Shown: piece after piece, positions 47,863 through 58,115 of the stretch | Layout: every line of letters starts with the position of its first letter | How positions within the stretch are numbered: the first letter of the stretch is position 1 | Assembly: GCA_032433595.1 (NCBI GenBank) | Contig: JASWJB010000133.1 | Span: 1-64,000, forward strand | Source: Conoideocrella luteorostrata | Lineage: Eukaryota > Ascomycota > Sordariomycetes > Hypocreales > Clavicipitaceae | DNA: 64,000 nt | Direction of reading: 5' to 3' | Made by a program: the position numbers and the translations under genes | The notes under the pieces: generated by a model | Databases searched by the model: none | Seen by the model: the letters and a program-made list of their open reading frames with translations, nothing else | Told to the model about the DNA's origin: nothing

Positions 47863-49106
47863 GACTTTTGGTTGTGGCATGATGGACATTGCGTGGGCGG
47901 CAGAGACCCTTGCTCGTGTGTATCAGATGATAAGGCGTCTCTGCCGGATAGCCACAAAAGGTGGTGATCGGCATGGGGATTTGCGAACCACGAAAAATTG
48001 CGCATGCAAAACCAACCCATGATGGTGAGATAATAGGAGGCCAAAGAGGCACATAATCATGCCGAATGGCGTTCCCAGGATTGCTTGACAGCATCTCCAC
48101 TCTCCACTCTCGACCCTCCATTTCGGACCACACAGTCGTTAGCCATGTTTAGCATCGTGGCCCATCAGCCAGCATGCCGGCCAGCCATTCACCGCGGGAC
48201 CCCGATTTCCTCCTGTTTCCGCATGAGGCAGGTTCAGCTGTTTCCCATGTTTGATTTGCTCCCCGCAGATCTGCAACCCAGTCACCGCCCCCCCCCCATG
48301 ATGGCATTCTGTACTCCGTAAGATTTCTTCTATTAGGCTCGCATGCACAGAGAAACGCGCCCCCGACCTCGACTGAACCCCTGGGGCCCCGACCCTGGAT
48401 TTTGTTTTCGCGAATCCGCAGCGAAGAAATGTGCCGCCTTCTCCGCATCTGACTGGCCGGTTTCTGACTGCGCTTCTCGCACAGAAGTGCTCTAAATGGA
48501 GGGATGGACCGAGAGGGCGGCGCTTCGGAAACTCAAAACCGTACAATACTGCTCCGTTGGGTGTGCTAGATAACATGGGAAAACTGCTCGTCTGTCCAAT
48601 AACGACAGCGGGTTTTCCGGCATTGCTACTCTGTGCTAGAAGAGGAAGGGGAATCGCGTCCGCACCTCGGTCGCCAATCTGAGTGCTGGTTGCCCCCGTG
48701 TCAATCATTGTGCCTGAATGGCAATTGGCAAATGGCTAATGTGATGGCAAATGGGATGGATGGGCATATGTGCGTGTGTGTGCTTCGGCTATTTCAGTCG
48801 CTTCTCTTGTTCAAGTCTGACGGTGTCTGCTGTCGGAGATGGGCGAAGGATGTCAGACAGTCTGTTCTATCTGTCAGTCCATCTTCTGTCAGCTCGGACG
48901 AACCCGCAGGCGTTTGGGTCCAGCTCGGATTGGATTGTCGTGGACTCGTGTTGCGGGAACAAGTATAAATGAGCTCTGGCTCGCCGCAGCATCCATTCAT
49001 ATTCTCGTCAAGTTCTCTCGTTTGATAACCCAGTCTCTTCTGTCTCTTTCTATCCGTCTTTCGGGAACTCCTTCCCCTCCCACCCCCCTGCTCTAGTCCA
49101 TCCATC

Positions 49107-49985
49107 ATGAAGGTCTCCTCCGCTGCTATCATCTTGTCCGCGGTGGCGGGTGTGCTGGCCGTGCCGATTCCCGTAGCAGTAAGTGTTATTCGATCCGGCA
49201 GTCCGTGTACGGAGTACTTCAAGTGTACATGTCTACACTGGAGTTTCCCTCCTTTTCTGGTCTGCATCTAAATTATTCACTGACCTCCCCTCCAGCCCGG
49301 CGTCCCCAGCACATCCACTGCGAGATCTCTTCTCAATGGACTGGAGGTTGCCGATTCAGGCAGCGGTGACGGCTACTCTCGCTCCAAGTTTCCCACTTGG
49401 GTGACGATTGAGGGCACTTGCAACACTCGGTACGTCACGGTCATGTAGAACAGGCTGTTCTTACACCTCGTACTAACACAGCATGTGCTAGCGAGTTTGT
49501 CATTAAGCGAGACGGCAGCAACGTCGACACCAACAGCGCTTGTGTCGCTCAGTCTGGCCATTGGGTGTCTCCCTACGACGGCGAGGAGTTCGATGAAGCC
49601 AGCGAGCTGGACATTGACCACATGGTTCCACTCAAGAATGCCTGGATTGTAAGAAGACACTCTTGTTTTTGGGGGGGGGGCTTCCCTTTCCGTGTTTGCT
49701 TCGCTTGTCTAACTAAACCGCCCATCTATCTAGTCCGGTGCTTCCAAGTGGACGACTGAGCAGCGCAAGGGCTTTGCCAACGACATCACGCGTCCTCAGC
49801 TCTGGGCTGTGTCTGCCCATTCGAACCGCTCCAAGGGGGATAAGAGCCCTGACGACTGGATGCCAGACCTCAAGTCCTTCTGGTGCACCTACTCCAAGAG
49901 CTGGATTCAGGTCAAGAGCCACTATGACTTGACTGTCACGGGCGACGAGAAGGGAGCTCTGTCGAGCATGCTGGATACTTGCTAG
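49107..49985 (+). CDS. Secreted HNH-family nuclease (DUF1524-like)
   Basis: This is probably an extracellular DNase/RNase for nutrient scavenging. Four exons, 49107-49178, 49296-49429, 49492-49648 and 49734-49985, keep phase and give 204 residues. The signal peptide is clear (MKVSSAAIILSAVAGVLAVP), followed by a short pro-region. The nuclease core has the HNH-type motif LDIDHMVPLKNAW, whose His is the expected general base, and the second half ANDITRPQLWAVSAHSNRSK with GDKSPDDWMP, whose Asn and acidic residues would bind metal. Three cysteines lie in the mature protein (in GTCNTR, NSACVA and SFWCTY), plus one at the C-terminus, and could form two disulphides. The third intron contains a 9-G run. 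It is tandem with a cell-wall enzyme gene 1 kb away, also a secreted product. Confidence 0.87.
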
Positions 49986-50993
49986 GTTTAGCGGGGGATT
50001 GGCTTTTTTTTTTTAGAGGCTGTGTCTGTTTTGATGGTTGGACAAGCGAGCGAGTGCCGATCTGGGAGTCTGTGTGAGTCCTTCGTGTATATATGTTTTT
50101 TTTTTCACTCTATAGTATATATACTGCTGATTTACTCACCGTACAGCCCGCCAAGATACACGTCTTGCATCACAACCACAAAACCATCTAGGAAGTGCTA
50201 TAAAGAGCAAAACAAGATCTCAAAACATCGTACCATTCTGTCCTCCTTTGTACCTTGCCCATCTCTGCGTGTCTAGCATAACTGCAACGCACAAACAACA
50301 CGGGTGTCACCCTGACTTGTACATTTGCTGTTTCAGGATACACTTATTCTCTTCGGGAGAGAGGAGGGGGAGAGGGCCGGGGGGGATCCCACCCGCAGAA
50401 CCGCTTACACAAGGGATGACGCCGCCAATGCCAGCCACGTCAAGAGATAGTCTGATCCTCGCCTCAGCCAAACCTCTCATGAACAGCTCAAATGTCGCTC
50501 AGCTCACTCCGTTCACTCGTCGTGCGTTACCGGATGCGCCCTTCCGACAACTCACCGACAAAGTGCAATTTCATGTCCGGCCACCATGCCCTCCCCCAAA
50601 TGCAGGATGATGATGGATAGCCACGCGAGGCACAGCAGCAGGTTGGTGGGATTGCGATGAAACTTTTCTGTGTTGTTGCTGTTGCTGTTGCTGTTGCTGT
50701 TGTTGCCACGAGTAGAGTTGGCGGCTCGCTGCCCAACGTGCAATAGGAGAATCAAGTCGGTAGCAAGTTAAAATTCGTCTGTTACCTTTGGTTTTACTTT
50801 TCTCCTTCCCTTCTCCTACCTCCCGGCCCTTTCAATCACATCTTGCAATCGTGTCTTGACTCCCCGAGCTGTGGACAGGACAGACAAACTTCCATTCCTC
50901 ATAAGCTTCAAATTCAAGTATCTCGTTTCGTTCCGTTTCGCTTCACCTACCCCCAACAACTACAACTACAACAACAACAACAACAACAACAAC
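49986..50993. promoter_or_regulatory. Spacer and promoter of the Crh-type gene
   Basis: It includes a TTGCTG trinucleotide tract (about 50673-50704) and, just before the next start codon, a (CAA)n tract at about 50957-50993 in the presumed 5' UTR. The pyrimidine-rich block at 50797-50820 contains CCTTCCCT, which fits the CNYTCNYT motif bound by Ssd1 in yeast cell-wall mRNAs. Confidence 0.45.
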
Positions 50994-52227
50994 ATGCGTA
51001 TGTTCTTAGCACTGACATGGCTCCCGCCTGTCCTCGCGAGTCTCAAAGACCTCGCCAACTGCGACCCCCTCCGGAAAGATATGCGTAATGGTCCTCCACC
51101 TCAACAACACTCACTCACTCACCAATCTTCTCTTTATTTCATCTCCTTCTCAACCTCCCAAACTAACATCTTCTTTAAAAAAAAAACAGATTGCCCCCCT
51201 GATCCCGCCTTTGCCGGCAAGGCGTCCTTCGACTTCTCTTCGTCCAGCTGGGACAATGGGCTCCTCGATTTCTGGAGTGTGGACAACGGCACCGCGGACG
51301 ACAGGAAACGTCTCGACTTTGACACGGACGGGAGAGGCGTCGCCACGGTCATGTGGAAGACGGGTGATGCGCCCACCCTCGTAAGCAAAAAGTATCTGCT
51401 GTTTGGCAGAGTATCTGTCACGCTGAGGGCTGCCGAGGGCGCCGGCCTCATCACAGCCGTGGTGTTGAAGTCCGATTCGGGCGATGAAATCGACTGGGTT
51501 TGAAGTTCCCCCTCCCCTTTCTCCCCTCGTCTAGTATCCTTTTCAACACCCCCCCCCCCCCCCAATATACACTGACACAGTATGGTCTCTTTCTCAGGAA
51601 CTCCTCGGAGCGTACAACAATCAAGCCCAAACAAACTACTTCTACGACGGCCAGGCTCTCTTCAACACCTACAACACCACCTACGAACTCTCCACATCCT
51701 CTTTTGACGCGCCGCAGACATACTCCATCGAATGGACCGACCAGTTCCTCAGCTTTTCCATCAACAGCACCATCCGCAAGGTCTGGTACGTCGGCCAGAT
51801 CCCCGCGGACAAGTGGCCCCAGACCCCCATGCAAGTTAAGCTGGGCGTCTGGTCTGTCAGCAATAGTAGCGACCGTGGAGAAATCGAATGGGCGGGCGGT
51901 GTACCGGACTGGAACGCCGGCCCGTATAAGGGGTATTTCACCACCGTCGAGATCGAGGATTACATGGGCAAATGCAACTCCACCGACGGCTACGTAGAGT
52001 ATCAGTACGATGAAAGGACCGTAGGGTGGCAGAACATTAGGATAGCAGGGTGCCAGAGCCGTCCTGGGCTAGAGCTGCAGACGCCGAGTCCCGTTGAGAG
52101 TAGCAATGACGGGAGGCCAGAGGAGACAGGTGGCTCGACGCCAGGGGAAGAGGACGGCGCGTCGGCCATGGCTGTTTCGAGTTTATTGATGGCTATTTTG
52201 GCGTTTGTGTGGGGTTTGGTGCTGTGA
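50994..52227 (+). CDS. GPI-anchored GH16 chitin-glucan transglycosylase (Crh type)
   Basis: Crh enzymes cross-link chitin to beta-glucan in the cell wall. Exons 50994-51084, 51190-51497 and 51598-52227 give 342 residues. The signal peptide is MRMFLALTWLPPVLA. The family N-terminus follows (NCDPLRKDMHCPPDPAFAG). The catalytic motif DEIDWE (nucleophile and acid/base Glu) is split exactly by intron 2 after DEIDW, and splicing restores DEIDWELLGA. Substrate-binding parts include YSIEWTDQFLSFSI and VKLGVWSVSN. No chitin-binding module is present. A Ser/Thr/Gly linker and hydrophobic tail (AVSSLLMAILAFVWGLVL) mark a GPI signal. Intron 2 carries a run of 15 Cs (51549-51563), a likely site of length error. 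The first intron sits between DM and HC. Confidence 0.92.
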
Positions 52228-52927
52228 GAAGACGACGGGTGTTACGATGGATGGCAACTGACGTGGCGGTTTTTAGTTGGAGGGACTAGATGGGAGGTTT
52301 AATGATAATATATTGGCGCATGATTCTGTACTTGGTAAACGTAGCCCCCTTTCTTCTCCTGATCTTTTCGTGCAGCTCGTTTGTTCATCAACCACACATC
52401 ATCAGCAGGCCTTTCACACAATCGCGGACACAACACCATCATGGGATATTAGTTAGATGCACACTTGAGAGGGCTTGGCCTCATCACTTTCCCACTTCGA
52501 TTCGTCGAGCAGATTTGTAGAAATGGAAAGCAAAAAAAACCCAAAAAAAAATTAAGTGTCCCTTCCAGCCGCTGTTGATCGTAATACAACATACAAGCAC
52601 CAATCCAAACCCAAGACTGGGGCAAAAAGAAAATAATCTGTACAGTGAATACTGTCTGGCTTTGATTCCAATTCGGGCCATTACGCATTATTTCTTGTCT
52701 CATAAAGCATTGAAAAACCTCTGTCCAGCCTGAACCATCAGCTCCGTGTTCTGTCCTGCCAAACCACGCTATCATGGTGCAATATATATATACACATGCC
52801 GGTGGTACCTGATCGTGTCGGGATCGCGCAGCACACATATACTGACTGGTATGGGTATCGTAAAAATAATAATAACAAAAAAGAAGAAGAAAGGCAAATT
52901 CTTGGTCAAAGGCCAGTATTAGACACC
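52228..52927. other. Convergent spacer between Crh-type and Sec7 genes
   Basis: This stretch holds 3' UTR sequence, A-rich near 52529-52553 and 52861-52891. Nothing else is seen. Confidence 0.5.
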
Positions 52928-55900
52928 TCAAGGTCGCAGAGTTTCATCCGCGTCCTCCTCTTCGCTCACTTCCATATCACCGTCGCTCAGATCACCTCTC
53001 GCAGCCTTTTGCGCCAAATCCCTTTCAGAATATATTTCTCGCTTCCTCGCCTCCGCTTGTTGCAAACAATCCACATAAGTTCGGAATTTAACAATCTCTC
53101 GCAGTAAGTAGGCGCTCTTACGCTCCCAGTTAGCCATCGCTTTACCGGCATTTTGGCCTCTAGGCGTGAAAGCCAGCAGCATAGGACTTCGCATTTGATT
53201 ATGCGACTGGAGTTCCTCCTCAATGCTCCTGACGTACGCAACAAGCGTCTGCAGCTGGTCCGTCTCAGATGCGTTGCTCGGCCGCATGCTCTGCGTTGGC
53301 GGTGTCCATTCAGCAATATGGATCCGGTCCCCAGGAAGCTTCCCGCGTCCACTGTTGTTGGTAAAGGCACCCGACACCTGGTCGAAACTTGAACCGCGGA
53401 AGCTTCCACTAGCCGCGCTGGACTTTCGCACATGGGCGGCGCTGCTTCCAGGCCGTGAGTTCCGGCCACCGCTGCTAACCGAGGTTGCAGACTCGTTGAT
53501 GGCGCTGACAAGAGCGTTGTTGACAATGGCATCGCTCCATCCATACTCGATGTTACTTATTCCACCTACGAGAGGATGAGTGCTCAGTCGCGCGCTCCAA
53601 TAGTTGGCCGTATGCACGAACTCCCTGATTATTTCCGGGGTGCCGACTTGGAATAGATGAACTGCGCCGGTCGGTAAGCTCAGAGCCCAGACGTGTGGGC
53701 GAGACCTAGAATAGCCTGGAGGCGGCAGGGCCGATGCCAGAGTTAGGCGTAGGTTGAAGGTGCCCAGGTTGACAGCATTGTCTTGCCAGTTACCACCTCC
53801 AACAGGTCCAAGGGGTCTGCCCGCATTTCTCGACCGGCTCTTTTGACGCATTGACTTGCTTGCATTGAAGGAGAACAAGCCCATCTGGCCTTTTTGAACG
53901 ACCGCAAAGACTTCGGTCCAGTTACGGTCCTTTGCCCGCTTTCCGTACCCATCCAGGTGATGCTTATGCATGACCATGCCTTCTTTGACCCACGGTGGGC
54001 CAGCCAGCTCCAGCGACTCATCTTCGAGAAAGTGCGTGGAGAGGTCAGCACTGAGAATCGACGGTGCGTTTTCCTGTCCGTTGACGTCTTCGTCGCGGAT
54101 GATAGCTTGGCTAAGTGCATTGGCGAAACCAACGGACTGCTGATAGTCGCCACGCCGCATGGATGAAGCAAAGGAGTCTTGCGACATGGACCCCTGAGTT
54201 CTCCCCAACGAGTGTTTGCTCCATGTAGCAGACGACATTGCCGGGCTCCACATCGAGTTACCGTCATCGAAACTAGTGCGGCTGGACGAGAATCCAGTCC
54301 GGCCAAGGCCAGGTCGAGATCTGCTCTTGGACGTCCATCGAGAAGCGCTGGTCCGACTGCTATCAGCGACGCGTCCTCGAGAAGACAGCTGAGTTTCTGA
54401 AGGCGCTTTGCTCAGGACGCTTGGGCTTCTCTTCAGCATTCCGAGGACCGACAAGCTGCTCTGTGATTGAGCAGGAGTGACGTGCCTCCCATGCTCGGCT
54501 CCGAATAATGGCAATCGTTCTTCACGAATTGAGGCATAGATATACTTCAACACGAGCTCCACTTGCTCCTCCCAAGCTCTCATCGGGCCATGGAAAGGAG
54601 ATTTTACCAAAGGGCCGCAGTCATCCAAATCGCTGGAGTTGGTGTCTGATCGAGGGGGAGGTCGGAAGGAGTTGCGGTTCGAGCGGACATTTTGTGTCGT
54701 CGGGGGTGTTGGGTCCACGTGTAGCATCGAATTCTTCTCAGGAAGAATGCTCGGTCGGGTGAAAGCCGCCGGTGCCGACTCGGCCACGGCCTGTGTAATC
54801 GTGGTCATGGTGTTTTTTATAAATTGGCTTCGAGTCATCTTCTGTTCAATGTCCGCCAGATGAAGATCAGTGTTCAGCAGAATGATTGAGTAGCAAATCA
54901 TGTGAATAACATCTATCATCTCTTTGTGAGCAAAATGGGGTTTCCGTCGTATGCGGCCTCATGAAATTGGACTCGTACGTACCTGTCGCTTTGAAACCAT
55001 GCTGCGGGTTGCAATTGCACCACCTCCTTGAGAAGGCCACTAGAATACGATCCACTTGTTGAGTCTCGGCTCGCAGAAGCAAGCGTCCACATACCTGTCG
55101 CAGAGATGAAAGAATACTCTGATCTCTGAAGTCATACAACTCCATGTAAGCCTGGAGGGTACGCTGGCGAACGGGGCCCTGCTCTCCCATCCAGGCCGCT
55201 GCTTTATCCTTTTGAATAAACTCCTCCCCGCCGTCATAGATCCTTTGCGCCTTTTGACGGTCATCCTCGGTAGGCTCCCCAATTATGAATTCAGGCTCAT
55301 CGAGAGGCTTGCACGATTTCATCGACTCCAAGGTGCCCAACACCTTCGGACTGGGCTCGCCGTTTTCGTCGATGAGGACACTGGGTGGCGCACTGGGAGC
55401 AGTTTTGTATCCTGTTTCGGTAGATCCAGATGCAAAACTGGTCGACCTGCCGCCATCTGTACGAGGACCCAGATTTGATTGCGCCAGTTGTCGACTGCCG
55501 TCTTCCAAGTCCAGCATGGGTTTCTTCTTCGCTCGGATCGTTGAACCACGGTCCTCATCGTCCTTAACTCCGGCTGCCGAGACTGACCTGTGGCCTTTTT
55601 TATGTGCCCCATGGCCATCATTCTCGTTTTCACTGCCAGCGTCAAGGTCCAGGAATGAATTACTATGGCGAAGCTTCTTCGGTACCTGTTTCGGTGGTTT
55701 TGATGGAGTGTTTTCCAGATTTTCAGCATCAACCTCAACCCCAGCCTCCACATTAACTTTCCGTATGCGGGCATTGGGGCTGGGTTCGTAGTCTGGCGAG
55801 AATTCCCGTTTGTATTCTTCGGTTCTGTACTCCGCAAGACTATCGGACTTGGCGCTTGGTGTGTTGGTAATGTCAGAAAGGGGTGTCGAAATCGCCACTC

Positions 55901-58115
55901 CCGTGAGCCCGAGTCCCGTAGCACTTTCCCGAAGGTATGGATTCATCACTTTGCGCAAGCTGCTTGTTGGGCTGACCACGGATTGTGCAGATGCGTCATC
56001 CTTGATTTGTTGCTGAACATTGGTTGAATGCAAAGAGGGCAGTGGGGGCACTTGGTCGGCATCTGGTAGAGGAGGGGCTTCATCCGCCACCGACTTCTTG
56101 AGGCGACGGAAAAAGGACGACGATTTCCTTTGCAATGGAGGGTTGTGAAGCGAGTGGGACGAAGAAGTATCTCGAGAAGGAGGAACCGAAGTTGATTTGG
56201 AAGTCGAATTGGGTGGCGGCGGTGGCTGTTGGTGATGATGAACGGCTGTCCGTTCAGGAGAAGACGGCAAGCGTGAGGTGCTCATTTGAGTTGCAGGAAG
56301 GCTGCCATTGGAAGTAGTGTTGGTCTTGGACGAGCCGAATACACGTCTGAAGAAGCCGGGTCGATCCTTCGCTTGCGAGGCAGAATTGCCTCCTGCATCT
56401 AATTCTTTGGATTTGCCGTAGCCTACACTCGGAGCAGGCGCAGAGGTCAGCTCTTGAGCGGGCATTGCCTGGGCCGTCTGACCAGCACCCCGATGATGGG
56501 GATTTCCTCGCTTATTTTTACCTGTCGAGCTTTTAAGGGATCGGCTTGTACTACGCCTACGTTCGAGTGTGTGGGAGTCGGCTGGTTGCGGTGGAGGAGG
56601 TGGGATGTGCCGATTTGATGCCTCGCGACGAGGGCCGCCAGGGACTGTAGGTGTTGGGGCCGCGGCATAGTCGGCACTCGCAAAAGTTTCGGGGAAATCG
56701 ACGCGGAAAGGGGAAGACAGGGAAAGCTGCTGGAGTTGAGATTGCTGAGGCCCGTAGTCGAAACTAGCAGATCTTCCGGTTCTCTGTGCTAATCGCTGGC
56801 TCATTGTGCTGGTAGGGTAGCCCATGTCAATGCTTGCGCTGCTACTGCTCTTGTTGCTCTGTCTACCACCGCGAGCATGGTTGCTTCGAGGCGGCGTATC
56901 AGGTTGGTTTCTGTTTCTGTAAGACGTCTCTCCCATAGTGTTGAGTTGCGGGAACTGGTCCGAAACGTTATTGGAGCCGCTGTTGCTCCGACGTCCACGC
57001 AAAGGGGGGTTGGCGCCGGAGTGTTTATAGGAGTCGTCGTTGGCGCCGGCTTCCACATCAGAGCTGAATGACGGTTGATGCCAATGGCGAGTTTTGGCAG
57101 TATCGTGGCGTCCCCGAGAGCTCGCTGTCGAGTGATTGGTCCAAGGCCTCGAGGAATGGTCGTCGTCGTAGCCGCTAGATCCTACTCCTCTGCTATCCCC
57201 AAAGGACCCTTCTGTGGGAGATTGACCAAATGACAGTTGGTCTAGGGACAGGAGCATGTTCACAACGAGGGAATCGCGAGTGATGTCCCGCGAGGATAAG
57301 GCGAGATCATGGGAGTCCCGTGGGGGGGTGCGAGCCGTGCGATTATCAGCCATGCTCACATCCATGGGAGCCGTAGTGGGTTTGTCTAGGAAGTAATCAT
57401 TGGCGGCGAGACAAGGGCGCCGGTGCGATGCAGACGCCGATGTAGACGCCGACGCAGACGCAAGCAAGAGCGGACACTGAGCGGCAGCAGCTGCGGTGGC
57501 ATATACAGGAGCGGTTAAATTGCTGGAGGCCTTTCCGTGCCGAGAAGAAAAAGTTGGCAGCGTCTGCGCGAAGGATCCTCTTTGTCGAGAGTGATGGCGG
57601 TGGCTCTTCTTGATTGCGGAGGTTCCAGCGGTTCCAGCAGTTCCAGCAGTTCTAGTGGCTCTACTGGCCGCAGTGGTCCCCTGCGGCGAACTTGTGGGTG
57701 GCGGCCGCGATTTAGAGGCGCTAGACCCTCGTGGCGGCACAGGTACTGGTATAATTAGTGGAGAGGGGACGGGCGTAGATGCCGATGCAGGTGCAGGTGC
57801 AGGTGCGGATGCATGTGCAGCAGGCTCAGGCTCAGGCTCAGGTTCAGGAACAGCAACACCTACAGGAACAACGCCAGGAACAGGCCAAGACTGTGACAAC
57901 GGCTGAGACCCGAGTTCAGGCGTTGTAGCCTCCGGAGTGGGAGCCTCGGGAACAGTGGCCAAGGTGCGAGACCTCCCCACCGATGGCGGCGTGCACAAAG
58001 GATTTTCGCCTTGCAGCCGCGAGGATGAAGCAAGGGACGGCAGGAACGGGTCGTGGCCGAAATATGTTGTCTTGGAATGATCAAAATGAGATGGGGATGG
58101 TAGAGTTGAGAGCAT
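52928..58115 (-). CDS. Sec7- and PH-domain Arf guanine nucleotide exchange factor
   Basis: Sec7 proteins load GTP on Arf GTPases to control membrane traffic; this layout resembles yeast Syt1 and EFA6. Two exons, 58115-54983 and 54912-52928, joined over a 70-nt intron that cuts the Sec7 domain give 1,705 residues. Residues 1-940 are disordered, with runs of Pro-Glu (EPEPEPEPAA), Ala-Ser and His/Ser. The Sec7 domain lies at about 950-1095: YMELYDFRDQSILSSLRQVC, the catalytic Glu in LRAETQQVDRIL, WCNCNPQHGFKAT, then after the intron DVIHMICYSIILLNTDLH. A PH domain lies at about 1350-1490 (WVKEGMVMHKHHLDGYGK, HVWALSLPTGAVHLFQV). A coiled coil and an acidic C-terminus follow. Both domains look complete. 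The start is the first ATG. Confidence 0.9.

Larger units (their letters stand above)
45941..49106. other. Gene-poor spacer with repeat relics
   Basis: This 3.2-kb stretch contains no intact gene. The left third is AT-rich (TAAATTTT repeated three times at about 46019-46042). A short coding-like relic lies near 46.6 kb, several TACTCCGTA motifs at 46198-48320, a GATG tandem repeat at 47835-47862, and the promoter and 5' UTR of the nuclease gene at the right end. Many overlapping open frames on both strands between 47.7 and 49.0 kb show no family resemblance. Confidence 0.5.

Noticed and set aside
47712..48708. Overlapping open frames up to 189 codons on both strands
   Set aside because: They include translations of the GATG microsatellite and show no recognisable domain; the region reads as non-coding spacer and promoter.
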